This document shows positions 35,031-48,400 of a stretch of 64,000 bases of DNA, one piece after another. The position numbers and the translations under genes are program-made. Source of the stretch: Anarhynchus alexandrinus. Lineage: Eukaryota > Chordata > Aves > Charadriiformes > Charadriidae. The notes under the pieces were generated by a model. The model was not told the DNA's origin. It was given only the letters and a program-made list of their open reading frames with translations, and made no database searches. Location: NCBI GenBank assembly GCA_008711295.1, contig VUYV01000004.1, positions 4,623,129 to 4,687,128 of the forward strand, in the 5' to 3' direction. The number at the start of each line of letters is the position of its first letter. Position 1 is the stretch's first letter.

Positions 35031-38000
35031 CACCAAATGACAAGTTATTACTCATGTTCATCCATCAGATTTGGTGGAGCCCTGTGCAGCCAGCAAGGGG
35101 GCTTTGTAACACGTATCTCAGACAAGCTGCAAAAGAAACATCTCCAGATATTCTGCCTGAACAAAAGAAGCAAGTTCTGATCACCAGATCAAGATCAAAC
35201 TGCAGAAAACAGTTAAATGTGTGAACACCTAGAGCAACCAGTCAGCATGGGAGACACTGATGGTTCACAAATTCAAATTCATGCTGGATTCCTCTCAAAG
35301 GAGTAACAAAATATAGGGTGATCTGATGAACAGACAAATAAACGTTGAACGTAATTTATGAACTCAATAAAGGAGACACATCTGAGCTAATATCTGACAA
35401 AACTCATAAGGTGAGAAGCAAAGCATGAAGAACAAGGAGTTATTGCACCTTTTACATATACCATCCCCAGAGCTCCAAGAGGGAATAAAAATTGGGATGG
35501 TGGAGCCCCCAGTTTAGGAGACAAAGGAACTATGCTATTTTCTAAAAGGCAGCATTAACCAAGGATAAATGAATGTGTATATAAACATATAGGCAGATGC
35601 ATATATACACCTAGAAGGAGAAAGAGAAGATAGGTATGCGATAAATCTGTGAGAACAATACAAGTTTTGGATGAAGGCACTGGAAGTTATGCAGGTTGTT
35701 CCAAGTGAATTCCAATAAAAACTTGCATGTCCACCACATCGTCCCTCTATTCTGAATACTTCAGAAGTAAATCGGGGTTCAATGGCACTATTTTTCATAT
35801 CTCTCCACTGATAGAGCCAAGTTCTCTTGGCAAGAGAAGTAAAAATACACAGACCTCGCAAAGGAAAAGATATAATTAATGAATTTAGAAGCTGCTAAAA
35901 TTGACCTAAAATAGCTTTATTTTATGTTTGCAATTTGAGACTTTAACAACCTTGGACTTTTAGAAGCTGCAGCGAGTTCTCTACACCTCACTGAAAGGCT
36001 CGGCTTTGTTCTCAGTGGTATTCAATTCCAATTCATCCTCTGATGAAATAAAATGGTTTCTCTCTATTGTCAGCAGATCTATGATTGGCATAAGCTCTTC
36101 CCATTGTTATAGATAACGAGGTTGATTGTACTTCTGACTCCAACTATGTCTTTAAATCTCCATTCTCTGCTAGCTACCTTGCCTGCCTGGCTCAGGCCTT
36201 GAGCTATCAGCTCTCTCCGTGGGGAACCACAACATTCTGCCACTTGCAGCCATGCATAGGCTGGAAGTCCTTGTAGATCAACCATGACCACGTCAGGGTC
36301 TGACCAGCCTCTTGTGATCTCCCCCCACCTCAAGAAACAGCAGCAATAGTTACAAGAAAGCCACATATCAGGTATTACAGAAAAATCAACTCAGGGACTG
36401 CTGTTCTGGGGCTGTGGGAAGTCTTCACCTGTCTTGGATGGGCATGATAAATGTCTTTCTGTATGACTCTACGCTTCCACAAAAGCTTCTGATCCCTGAC
36501 CCCCCTACCGCAGAGCATTTTTCCCTCTTCAGAATTAAAGATCCCCACAGTAGTGGATGTGGCAAAAAAGGATTTGTAAGTGGTGTTAGAAAGGCTACAA
36601 GAGCCTTCAAGCTAACAGGTTACCCCATTATCTTTCAAGGGCGCACCCAAACCTGTTCCCCAAGGTCTGCCTGGAGGCTTTCCTTGTTACCTTCCTCTCA
36701 AAATATTTAAGGGAGAATTTCCTGCAAATTCTAGTGGTTGCCCTTGTTGTCCAGTGTCTCCCTCCCTCCTGAGGCAATGAGAGGACTTTCTTAAGGGATG
36801 TGCTTCAGTATCAGCAAATTAGTTTCTGTGTGTCAGTCCTTTATAATTACACACAAGTATCTAAAAACCCTAGATTTTTCCATATGCATTTTTCCCCAAA
36901 CACGGTGTGCTCCACTGCCCGATGAATGTCTCCTAGCATCCTTACAAGATCAGGACCCATTTTCAGACAAGTTTCTCAAAAATGCAAAAAATGCCTTTTA
37001 ACATCCTACCACCACCTGCCTCTCTGTGAGCTCTCTGGAGGAAGGCACAGCCTGTCCCTCTGCCATCCCTCCCGACTGTCAGTTCTTACATGATTATTCA
37101 GAGTGCTTTTGTTCATCCTTCAGAGCTAGCTGTCTGGCATCCTCCAACCACCACTTTCTTTTAGGGTCTGCTTTTTCTCTGATGAAAAAGAAACGTTTTG
37201 GTATGTGCATCCAGCCTCACTGTTTGGACAGTTTAATGCATCAATAAGACGCAGACCGGAGAAGGAGAGGGAGGTACACAGTCATTAGGATCTGTTATTA
37301 GCATTTTGCACAACACCACAAGCTTTTGTACATGAGCAATTAATACAGCAATAAATACCACAATGAGCTGGAGAAACCTCATTGAGGCCAGGAAGTGTAA
37401 ACACTGCCTTCCACTTGAAATAATTGTCAGAAACATTTAAGTACCTTCACGGAAATAGCTGAAGCTCCTGCCGCAGATGCAAAAGTCCATTCCCAGCCAT
37501 GACAGGGAAACCTTCCACCATCTTAAAAAGAAGTCACCCGAGGGAGTCGGAACAAATGCTAGCCCAATCACGCTTCCAGATCCATATGCTACCAGCCCAC
37601 CTAGATGTAAATACTAGGTTTAGAGGAGGGTAAGCACAGAGTTTACTCCTGTTGATTTAGCCAGCATGCACGATACAGGGCGTCAATTGGCTTTATTCTG
37701 GCTGCGTAAAGGAGGACAGACAATACCTGATCTGCTGGTACACAGTTAACTCATCTAGCATTCTTGAGCAGACTGCAATGATGGGTTGAGTTTATACACA
37801 AAAATGTTTCTCTGTAGTTTTTAGTTGGCATTACAAACCCTAGTGCGGGATTTACTGTACTGTAAGACCATGGCTGGAGATAAGTGTTGACAGAAACATG
37901 GGAACGCCCTGTACGGCCAGAGGCAGAGCCTGGCTCTGCAGGCTCTATCTGACATGGGGTCGGATTCCTTGCACCCGTTTACAACCTTTGCCCTCAGATA

Positions 38001-38099
38001 CAATTCTTCACCCACCCGTTTAAAACATCTCACAAAGTCGAGTTTCCCCAAGGAAAGCACAGACAGAAAGAGTCTTCTCCCACAATTTGCTTGTACGTG
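35031..38099. other. Non-coding AT-rich sequence
   Basis: I recognise no gene or repeat family here. Short open frames in both directions carry no known motif. Confidence 0.45.
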
Positions 38100-38420
38100 C
38101 TAGTTACCAGCAACTTTGCTAATACCCCATTGCTCATGCAAATTAATTCAGCTTAGAGAAACAAGTCTTGATGATTATAAAATGCTGCAATCACAGTATT
38201 GCTTCCGGCCAGCTGAGAGTAAATTCATCAAGCATTTGATATTTAAAGCTGCTGTGGTGATAAATGCTTGCCTTCATTATGACTGTACACCAAGACAGAG
38301 AGAAAATGGAGTGCAGAAAAATGACTGCATGATGGGAATCCCAACAGAAACCACCAGAGACAAAGGCGGAGATATGAAATCTCTTTCACAATCGGCTGAA
38401 TGTATCTGATATGCAGCAAC
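38100..38420. promoter_or_regulatory. Candidate conserved regulatory element
   Basis: An octamer overlaps a homeodomain-type core in CATGCAAATTAATTCAG (about 38135-38151), within AT-rich complex sequence free of simple repeats. A 97-codon frame (38116-38409) covers it but shows no known domain. The composition is typical of conserved non-coding DNA; this is inference from motifs only. Confidence 0.22.
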
Positions 38421-41127
38421 TCATCCTCTCTTATTTAACGAGGAGCTATTAGAACAAAAGCAACAACAAATACCAGTTTTACTCAGACAGAAGCACTGAG
38501 TGGTGTTCTTGTTGACTGTATCTGATAAAAGTCTTATTATGCCAAGGTCAAGGACAGCTGTACAGTAGTAGGTGTCTCTTCTGCCCGGCAGTGCACACGC
38601 AGCCAACTGTTATGATTATGGATGCTCGCTCTATGTGTGCAGAGCATATAAAGGGGAGGATAAACTCCTCTGAGGTTTTGATAACAACCCTGCTGCTGCT
38701 GCGTACCTTTCGCTCTGTATATGACATTACAGTAAAAATAAAAGGAAAATGAATTCAATGATAAATATCCACGATTACACTGCACTAATTGTTTTCATGG
38801 TTTTATGTGGAGTCAACATTTCGGGCAATGCTGTCCAATACAGAGGAAATAATTAATTCCATTGGTATTCAGAGTAATGGCATTAATCACAATGAACTCC
38901 TTTTCTAATGAATGTGACAAGAGTAGTGTAAGCCAGGGAGAGTTAGTTGGAATTTTTCATTCAACTGGAGCTCTGCCCAGCCACCCCACAGCAAACCGGC
39001 AGGTCCTGAGACCGTGGCAAGTCCCTGGCTAGTGCCAAGAGCACCTGAACATCTGATGGCAAGGGGATTTCAAACACCCCAAGAAGATGGTCAGAGTGAG
39101 GATACTGGGCAGACTGGAGCATCTCTTTTTTCGCAATTGCTCTCACAACTCACTTTGTCCTCACGACAGTCACAGGATATCTTACCGGCACGACGCTGAT
39201 AGCGGTAGAGTTGACCTGTGGCTGATTTGCTCTGCGAGAGTCTTTCTAATGGATGAGACAGTAAACATGTCCTTCTGCAATGTATGGATGTACAGCACCC
39301 TGTAACAGATCCCCTGTGTAATGCTTTATTACCGCCATCTGCACCATCTGTGGACAGAGAGAAAATGCTGGTCTGGACTTGGCTGGCATGTCAGAAAGAC
39401 CTGGTCCCAGATGGAGGGAAAAAGAAGATCTAGGGAAAAGAAGAAGCTGAAAATCCTTGGACATAAACCTCTTGGCAACCCATGTCTGGCAGACCTCTAT
39501 TGTCATTTATCTTAGGATAATATCTTAGAAAAAGGAGCTGAATTCCCATCTACTGCTCTATAAGGCAATTATAAAGTAGCTATCTATTTTTTCATTAAAA
39601 TTAAATAATTGAATCTGTCCGGATTCATGTACTTTTTCCCCATGAGATATCCAGGAGAATTAAGTTTCAATTGACTTTCCAGACCTTGGTTATCATAGGA
39701 AGCTTTTCAAAAATTGGGACATTTGGCAATTTGAAATTCAAATAGGTTGCAGTCAATATGTTTACTATTGCCAGACAGGCATCTTTGTCCCCTGGGTGTT
39801 TAATGCCTCAATAAGTAATTGGTCCTTTCATCTTTTATATGCACAGAGTGAAGAGTTTATGGCTTATACAGTGAATTGTCAATACAAAAGATCTTTGCAC
39901 CAGTCTTAAATAACCCAGCTCCCAGCTCCATTAAATCCCGTTAAAAATCCCCCCTCCTTCCACACGCCCACAACTTGTCTCTGAAGAATTTTTTCCCCTC
40001 CCCTGATTTTCAATGGCATCCTTAAAAGGTAGCTCTGCTTTACTCCCCAAGCCTGGATACAGACAAAGACAGGGAGATGAACACGAGGAACAAGAATACA
40101 TGCCCAACAAACTGAAAACACCAAGGATTTCCAGGAAAATGCTTATTATGCACTTATCCATTAGGTCTGAAATTCAAAGTAGTCAATGCACCTGTGTCCA
40201 GAGATTCAGATCTTTGGAGACAGGAATGCAACAACATCAGTTTTGTGCGAGTATTTTTTCATATGAAGGTATCTCCTGAAGCTAACTACTCAGACACATG
40301 GGCAGTGCTGTCTGTAAAGCTGAACTGAAATCAGATTTTCTGTTTTACACGAAACTGACACTTTTTCATCTTCTCCTGCTTTAGGATTTTTAAATATATT
40401 TGCCACAAGTTAAAATAATTGAGATTTATTTTCATACAACTGAAACATTGTTTTTCAACCAAGAAAAAATCAGTTGTTGAAATTAGAATACTCTTTTTTA
40501 CATTGTGCACTATATACACACACATACTGCATAAGCACAGATATTAAAAACAAAGAAATTTTTTTTTCAAAGAAAAAACCGTAGTGTTACTTTCCAAGTA
40601 GCTCAGAATTGGAAGTTATGGCCCTGCTTCTTCAAAATAGAGGCATTTTCATAATCTGCTTTACTTTCAATGAGTCAGAATTTTACCAGAGGAAGTGTTT
40701 GTCTTGGCCAGTTTCTGATTAGCTCTAGCGATGTGCTAGTGCAGGCAGGACACCAGAAGCTGGTTTGGTTTATCGAGCTGTGACTCCATGTCATCACACT
40801 GGCAGCACACACGTGAACCAAGTTTATGTCGGCTTATGCAAGTTGCAGGACAGATGCTGCCTGCAGCGCTGGCAGAGCTGCGCTCACCCCTTTGCAAGAA
40901 AAACTGAGCTCACAAAATCTTTGCTCAAATCAAGACTCTAAGAAGCACAGCTAACCTATATTTTCCTTTCCGAATATAGCACTGCATGCCAGTTTAGGAT
41001 GCGGAGGAAGCCCAGTATCAAAACCTGCATCTGGGTTTTAGGCTATGACAAGTTATGGGATGTGCAGAGTTTGATTTCATTTTCTGTAATGATGGGAATA
41101 ATTTCTTTCTTTTCTTCTTTGTTTTGT
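38421..41127. other. Non-coding AT-rich sequence
   Basis: I recognise nothing specific. Open frames are short and unsupported. Confidence 0.45.
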
Positions 41128-41154
41128 GGTTTGTTTGTTTGTTTGTTTTTTTTT
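41128..41154 (+). repeat. (GTTT)n simple repeat
   Basis: Four to five GTTT units followed by a run of nine or ten T. Confidence 0.85.
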
Positions 41155-43499
41155 AAATTCACCATCACAAAATGTTTTTGGGTTTTTTTTCAGGCTAAGT
41201 TTTTCATTTAATTAGATCTAGAAATGTTTGTAAAGTCTCGTTTCTTGAGGACTCCAACACAAAGGGCTGCAACGTGATTCTGATCAGCCAATGTGGCTTC
41301 TGACCCACAGAGATTTTTCCCAGACTGAGTGCACAAGGAAATATTGAGCCTTTTCACAATGGATCTACACTGTTACTCTCGTCCTAGAAACACCAGAGAT
41401 GATGATACAGCACCGAGAATCTGCAGTATTGAACGAGCACCGTTTTCCTCAGCTCAGCTCTCCATACCTCCAGCATTATTTATCACTCACCCTGTGGCTC
41501 GGAGGCTAGACATTTATGCTGAGATCTATAGACAGAGGAGAAAGCAGTGTGTAATCAAGGACAAATGCAGACAAACTGAATTTACCCACTTGTAATATGG
41601 GCAACTTAGAGCCTTCTCTTTCTATATATATATATCTCTCAGAGTTGAGATGACACCGTCTATTTATTTCTTACTATGTTATAGGGATGAAGAAAGTCTT
41701 CACAGATTCAGATCAGAATCCTTCACTGCTGCTAATTGTTCATTTTTATTGCATATGTCTTTATTGAATTTAATTAAACTTGGCTCACAAACTTTGCATG
41801 CACAATAATGAGTAATAGTTAATAGTGCATTTCTCATTACTTTTCAGTCACAGGATGCCTTAATACTCTGCAAAACATATTGCATACATTTAAGATTTTT
41901 TACCCAGCAGTGAAACAGCCATCTCTCATGATGCCTTGTAGCAAATCTTCAGCAGTGCAAAGAGACCCCCCACTCACCTCAGACTAGACTACACAGATAC
42001 CAAGTGCAAATGAAATGGCCCTCAACTAGGGATTACCCAAGAGGCTATATTGATTTATATCACAATCTGGCAAACTACTTGCAAAAACAGATTTGTGTTC
42101 TGTGAATGGAGAAATAACTTGGCGTTACTTTTCCTTATCAGAATGGCAGCATGTCCTTTTGGCAATGAGAGATCAGATGCGTCTACAAGTAGCAACTATC
42201 TTATCCTTTAGTCTGTGAAGTCGGTCAAAATCACAGCCCAAGCTGATCAGGATGAAAAAAGCGCTTTCTCCAGTCAGTCATGTTTTCAGTCCATGTTTGC
42301 CCAGCCCTGAGAGGTATAACTAGAATACGAAACAACTTCCAAAGAAAGAGTCCTTCTATCAGCTAAAATATTAAGACAAGATGTTTAAAAACTTTGCTAA
42401 ATATTTTGTTTATCCATGGGAAAATCTATGGCATGTGGCTTCCCCTGGGATCTCTCTACTAAGCTTCACATTTCTGGGAGAGGGGGCCTTAAGTCCTCAA
42501 ATACGCAGGTGAGCGTGCTGTGGGGCTGCAGCAGCTGTTACACTCTGCTTTCTGAGTAGTTATACCACGCTTATCAGCATGGTCTCCAGGTGCTCAGGGC
42601 CAACAACTCACAGGAATGGATGAGTCACAAGGTTTTCATGCAAAAGAGGCTTCTAAGAGCAACCTGTCCAAAGGGCATTGCGTGCAACTATGAGCTACAA
42701 ACATCAGGAAGGAAGACTCTTACACTTCCCTCCTGCAGGCGCCAAGGACAAATCCCATAGCTAAAGAAGAAAAGCTAACGTGGTATCGCTCTGAGAGCCA
42801 GGAACACAGAGCTAGTGCTAGGTTTTGACAACCTTTGCGGAATCTGGACAATTCACCGCTGTCAGGACTGAACCAGGCGATTCACGCAAAGGGCAGTGCA
42901 GAATTCAAGCCCTTGCAGAGCAGACTAGAGGCGTATCTTAAGCATGCATGGTGTGCTGCGATCTCATCAATTGCAAAGGTCAAACATTTCTCCTCTGCAA
43001 AAGTCTTGCAGGGCAGAGATACAGCTATTCCTCTCACAAGATTAAACAGAGTGAGGAGAAAGGGTAAACTCAGCTGAAGATGAGCTGCATCCTCAAGACA
43101 CACAAAGGAAACACGTGGAGAAGATGCTGGGGTTCTGCCCAGAGCTGGTCACAAAAAGGCGGTTCGCCTCAGACTTTTGATAGTGTCCTGGTAACATCTG
43201 CTGCTATTGCAATTCAGCATCAACTGAATGTGGCTCAGCATGAGAAATATCTTCTCCTAGGATAAGAAGAGGAAAAAGTAATTAATAGATAAGGGTCTTC
43301 CCAGTGGAGGCTGATTTGCTTTCTGATCCACAAAGCATTGCAGATTAAAAACTGGAACTAAACAATTCATAGAAAACTGAAACTGCTGGAGAAGTGGGTG
43401 CTTTTTTCCTTCGCAGATTAGGGAGCCCGTTACCCTCATCTGCAATCAGGACTGCAAAATTCCCCAGTCCAGCAGGCCTGTTAATCGCTCCCTTTGCTT
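41155..43499. other. Non-coding AT-rich sequence
   Basis: A short (TA)n run lies at 41622-41635. Frames open on both strands at 42835-43103 give no recognisable protein. No gene is supported. Confidence 0.45.
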
Positions 43500-43870
43500 C
43501 ATTAAAAGGAGGGCAAAAAGAAGTTTCCTGAGCTGATTAGAAATGTGGAGAAGGCAATCACTGTCATTTGCATTCAATCAGATGTTTGCTCCCCCTGATA
43601 AAAGAGCATCAGGATTATTTGAAAAGCACCAAACAAGTACTATGCCATTTCACTAATTAAACCCACCCTTCTGCTCTAAAATTGATGAATAACGACTGAA
43701 CTTGACTCATAATCCCTTTGTCTTCTATTATTTACTCTTTTTTAACAGTGATTTATGGTAAGGTAGTGCTTTCATTATTCTTGTTAATTACCTCTGTTCT
43801 CTACTTCAGCTTGTAAAATGTAATTGCCTGAAACATAAATCTAGTCTTGCCACCTATGTTCACACATCAT
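43500..43870. promoter_or_regulatory. Candidate conserved regulatory element
   Basis: The stretch has an octamer in reverse orientation (ATTTGCAT, 43566-43573), TGATTAG and several TTAATTA/TAATTA-like homeodomain cores, such as CACTAATTAAACC near 43650 and GTTAATTACC near 43784. Stop codons are dense and it contains no simple repeats. It looks like neural or developmental enhancer DNA, but that is inference and cross-species alignment is needed. Confidence 0.25.
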
Positions 43871-44902
43871 TAATATTTTTTCTGGCCATTCTTATAAAAT
43901 CTTTATAAAACATAATTATACATGTGCCATTAAGTGCTATGTTGTGTTGAAGATGCGCTAAGCCTTTTCTGAGGACTATGCTAATCTGTACAGTAAACCT
44001 TCCTGTTTGTGTTAACGTGTTTGTGTCCCCTTAAGGAAAAAAAGAAAACAAAAAACCACATTAATTGGTCAGTGAATATTGTAGGTCTTACTAGCACACC
44101 TCCTCGAGCATGGAAGCCCCACTAAGTGGCTGCTAACACTGTTACAACGGGGGCGCAGAGGCACTTTAATGAACTCTCCTTCACTCCCCACCCCTGGAAA
44201 CAATAATTTCACTGAACTGAACAATGATCACTAGGCATGAGGGCAGCAAACAAATGCAGCAGCTACTCACTCCAGTGATTATCAAGTTTCTTTCTGCGTG
44301 TGGATAATCCCCAAACAAATTATTTTCATCCTCTCTGCCCCTGATACTTCAAATCAAAAGCTCTGCGTATCACAGAGAACAGACATCTTCCAGCAGCCGT
44401 TTTTTTCCCATTGTAATTTTTTAGTATTGCTTATGATTAAATGTAAGGAAAAATCTATTAGAAGGAGAGGAAATGCATTATCCCCAGCTGATTGTTGACA
44501 TGATATTAGCCAAGTATTTGCCAGGTTTCTGGTAATGAACAAGTTTATACGCAGCACTTCATCTCTCCAACAAAACACTTGGCTATATGAACAGCGGTAA
44601 TATCCCAGCTGAGCCTGGTGAGAAACATGTTTATTATTTCTCAAAAAAAATTAATCTCATTTCTTCCTGATTCATCTAGTACATTATTACCTAAGTATGC
44701 ATTTGGAGGCACTAGATCAGCTAATGTAAGCCCTTCAGCCAACAAGTATTATCAAGTGTATTTCCATTAACTTCCATTCTCCACAATCGTAGGAAGGACA
44801 GCCTATAAAATATTGCAATTGCACTTACAATTGTTAATTACTGTAAATTCAGCGTTTGAGATAAGAGCATTTCCTCTCTCCAGGTCTTCTACCTGATGTA
44901 TT
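43871..44902. other. Non-coding AT-rich sequence
   Basis: No gene or repeat family is recognised. Confidence 0.45.
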
Positions 44903-45142
44903 GTGGCTATTACGGCTTTTAGTTGGATTCCCAGTGGCGAGGTCCCGTCTGTGGGGTTTCTCCTGCCTTGCACCAGCCTGCAAGATCCGACTCAGACGTT
45001 CCCGGCACTGCAGCTCCATCAGGAAGAGGACTTCAATGGCTCAGACGGCAGATCTGAGAGGCACGGGCCAGACCGGCAGCGAGCAGGGTGTAGCCTGGCA
45101 GATCAAATCAAGACTCTTTCTCCATCTTTTCCTATTCTTTAG
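44903..45142 (+). CDS. Weak candidate exon or old coding remnant, unrecognised
   Basis: Within AT-rich DNA this piece is GC- and CpG-richer (notably 44935-45090). One plus-strand phase is open for about 79 codons, including QLHQEEDFNGSDGRSERHGP, and ends at a TAG. A second phase is open over the same bases, which weakens the case. There is no clear acceptor in phase (a CTCTCTCCAG lies at about 44875-44884 but a TGA follows in this phase) and no good donor. I recognise no family. It could be a small CpG patch. Confidence 0.1.
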   Translation: MAITAFSWIPSGEVPSVGFLLPCTSLQDPTQTFPALQLHQEEDFNGSDGRSERHGPDRQRAGCSLADQIKTLSPSFPIL

Positions 45143-45401
45143 ATGACTGCAAGGAAAGATATTCCCTGCCTGACCCTACCTGTGGTTCATTGAGTAATGG
45201 CATTCTGGATAATGCATTTTGCCTGAGGAAAGCATTGTAACTTGGTTACTTTGGGGGAGAGTATGGAAATGGGATGAGAAAGCCTAGTCTTTAAATCAAT
45301 TTTGTAAATCTGTGCCAAATTGGGGTGGGCAGCATGAAAGAGGCGGGTCAGAGGGCAAATTCACCAGCGAGTACAGTTCCCAAAATTAGACAGATTCATT
45401 C

Positions 45402-45416
45402 TTTTTTTTTTTTTTT
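45402..45416 (+). repeat. Poly-T tract
   Basis: A run of fifteen thymines. No retrocopy is recognised on the minus-strand side. Confidence 0.85.
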
Positions 45417-48400
45417 CAAGGAAAGTTTATTTCTTAAAATCAAATCTATCTGCTGTAAGCTATAAAGAGAAACCAAGTTCTAGGACCTAGATTCCTTTCT
45501 TTCGAATGCAGATCTGCTACAGAAGGGTATATGCCTTCTGGAGATTTCTTTCTCAAGAAAGGTGGATAAATCCCACTCCAGTCCTAATTTAAACTGCTGA
45601 AAGTGTTTCTCCAGCCTGAACTAGTCATTCAATAGGGTCAACCATGAGGCATTCCATCCCATCTTAAGCTAGTTGTGTCGGAAAAGTTAACCCACTTGCT
45701 CCTTGGCAACCTGTTTTTCTCCACTTAGACTTCTTCTAGACCACCCTCCCTCACAACCAGGGAAGGTGCCATGTGTGTGGCTACCTCACCTCCTGCATGC
45801 TGCTGTGAGATAGGCACCAGCAGTACATGTGCAAATGCTTACCGTGGTCCAGTTCCATTTCTGCATGGGTGTTTACATCTGAGATGTCTGCCAACACGGT
45901 TACAGAAAGCTAGAAGACTGGCTTGGTAGTTACAGCCCTGCATTTGGGGAGTGCTGCTCTGTGCACGCTGTCCTGGTGCCTCCCACCTCCCGACCTCCTC
46001 GCCAACACCAAGTTGAATTACAGGTGTCCAACGCGAATGGTCAGCAAGGAAGGCAGCATCACCGGGAACTCCTCACAGTCAGACACAGAATATATTTTCA
46101 CATCAGGCGGGTCCCTCTGAAAGCGATTTAATTAAAACTTCTGAATTAATAAGCCTATCCTTAACTAGTAGCCAGAGTAATAAAAGCAGCATGGAACTTC
46201 TCTTTAATGAAACAAAGCATACCTAAAAAGTGAAAAGGAATGTGAAAACACAGTTGTACTCCGAGACCTGCTTTTGCTGCTGTTGGTGCATCATTATAAT
46301 GACTATCAGGCAACTGCTGTGTGTGTTCTAGTGAAGGGAGAAAGGCTGAAAAAAGGAGTGCATATTAGAAATAACAGAATCAACTTAGAAGTTACAATTA
46401 CAGGTATGACAGGAAAAACCTGGGATCTGGTATTGCTGAGGTATTCTTACAGACCAGAACACCTTGTCTATTTAGAGCTGATTACTGTAAGACGTGTAAC
46501 CATTTATCAGGAGAGAAACAAAATAGATCACCCAAAACCTCTGCTGTGTTTATCTTTGTGACTCTATGAAGAAAAGTCCTAGAAACGGAGATCCCTGAGC
46601 ACGGCAGATACAGAGACCCCGATCACAAAGTTATGCATCAGGATGATCTTCAGTTCTGGATGCATCACACACCACTAAACACCTTTTTTCTTTTCTTAAA
46701 ATTTTCCGTTGTTTTGTAGTTTTTCCTAAGTTTTACAATCTACTGTTACAAACCTAACGCAATTGTATCTCCTGCACAGCTGGGGGTTCCCGAAGCTCGT
46801 TTTCTAAAGAAAATGTATTTTCCATCCGCTGCTTCCATGAGCCTCCCTGCTGAGAAGAGTTTATGCTTAGCTACACTAAGGACATAATAAATGCAAAAGA
46901 AAAGGAGGTAAACTGAGGATTTAAAGAGCTGTATCAAATTTTATCACCGGAAAGTCTGGTAATGAACACGATCTTATTTTCTTCTGTTTAGCACATTTTG
47001 GAGTTCATTTTTCACAGAAACCTCTGCATCCACCTAGGGGATTTTTTTTTTTAATTTTTTTAAGTACCTAAACGGGTGAACTGGTCAGGCTCTAATTGTG
47101 TCTGAAAAGCTACAGTTGACACACACTGGAGACTTAATTATGTAGTGTGTGGCTCCATCTGTCAGCTGCAATATCTTTTGTTACCAAGAATTAGACTTCC
47201 ATAGAAGATGACGTGACAGATTCAATTTGCTTTCACAACAATAACTGTTATGTGGGCATTTGAATGATGCTGGAAATTACCACAACATTTACATTCCTTG
47301 TGTAGACACTGAAGCGCTACTTACAGAAAGGTTTGTCCAAAATATAAAACTAAGTTTGAACGCTTGGCAGCCAATACAAGGATAAAAACCAGGAAACAAT
47401 TAATTAAAATATCATTAGATGGAGGATAGCCTTACAGAACGCTGTGTGAGTAAAGATACACCCATTCACATGTAGAAAAATTCTGAAAAGTTTGCTTTTG
47501 TGTGAAGTTAATGGAAACAGCAGCTGCAGTAAAATTTGAGAGCTTTTATGGCAAATCTGATAGCAAACTGTAAAGACCATAAAATCCCAGTTTGGGAGGG
47601 AAAGGGGATAAAGTTTTCCCTTAAACTAGAGATTTTCGACCTTTTTCAACTTGTTTACTATAAAGTTTTTTCAAGGCTGATGCAGATTGTTGTAAAACTA
47701 TTTAGATGTGATGACTATAAGCTTACCTTTCCTTTCTGCCTTGGTAGATAGCTCACAGATCACATCTCTAGGTTCATTGCGGGGTAAACAATTATATGGG
47801 TAAAGCCAGCTGATGGTTCCTTTGGCCTGGCTGCTACCCAGCCACTCATTAGCTGAGATAATCTGATCACTTATGAACATGGGGCACTGTCTCCAAGGGA
47901 CACTGGTACCCGTGTATCACATGTTAGCCTGAAAGGAGGAACAAATGTTATTTTCAGAACTTACACGTGAACTGTAAGTTTTCCTCCAAGTTTTTGCAAT
48001 CATGTTTTCTTAATTGTTCTTACGTGTCTCTGTCCCATTTTGGTTTGAGAAGCCCACACAGGCTGCATGGGAAGCAAAGCAATTGATGACAACATGCTGG
48101 CATATTTACAAAGAGAAAAAACAAAAGAAGGAAGAATATACTACGAAGGATTTTGCTATTTGCTCAAAAATGAAGAGACTTTTTAATTAGAAAATGTTTT
48201 CCACATCTGATTTAATTTGAAATGGGGGGGGGAATCCCTTTCATTTGCTTACAGGCTGCAACGTATTTCAAGAGATGAACAACAATATTATTTTTAGCAA
48301 GCTATACATTCATCATATAGCTATGCATCTGGAAGTCTAACCTGCCATTATGTCAGCATGCAATACACAGTTTTGAAAAGCTCCCTACATTTGTCAGCTT

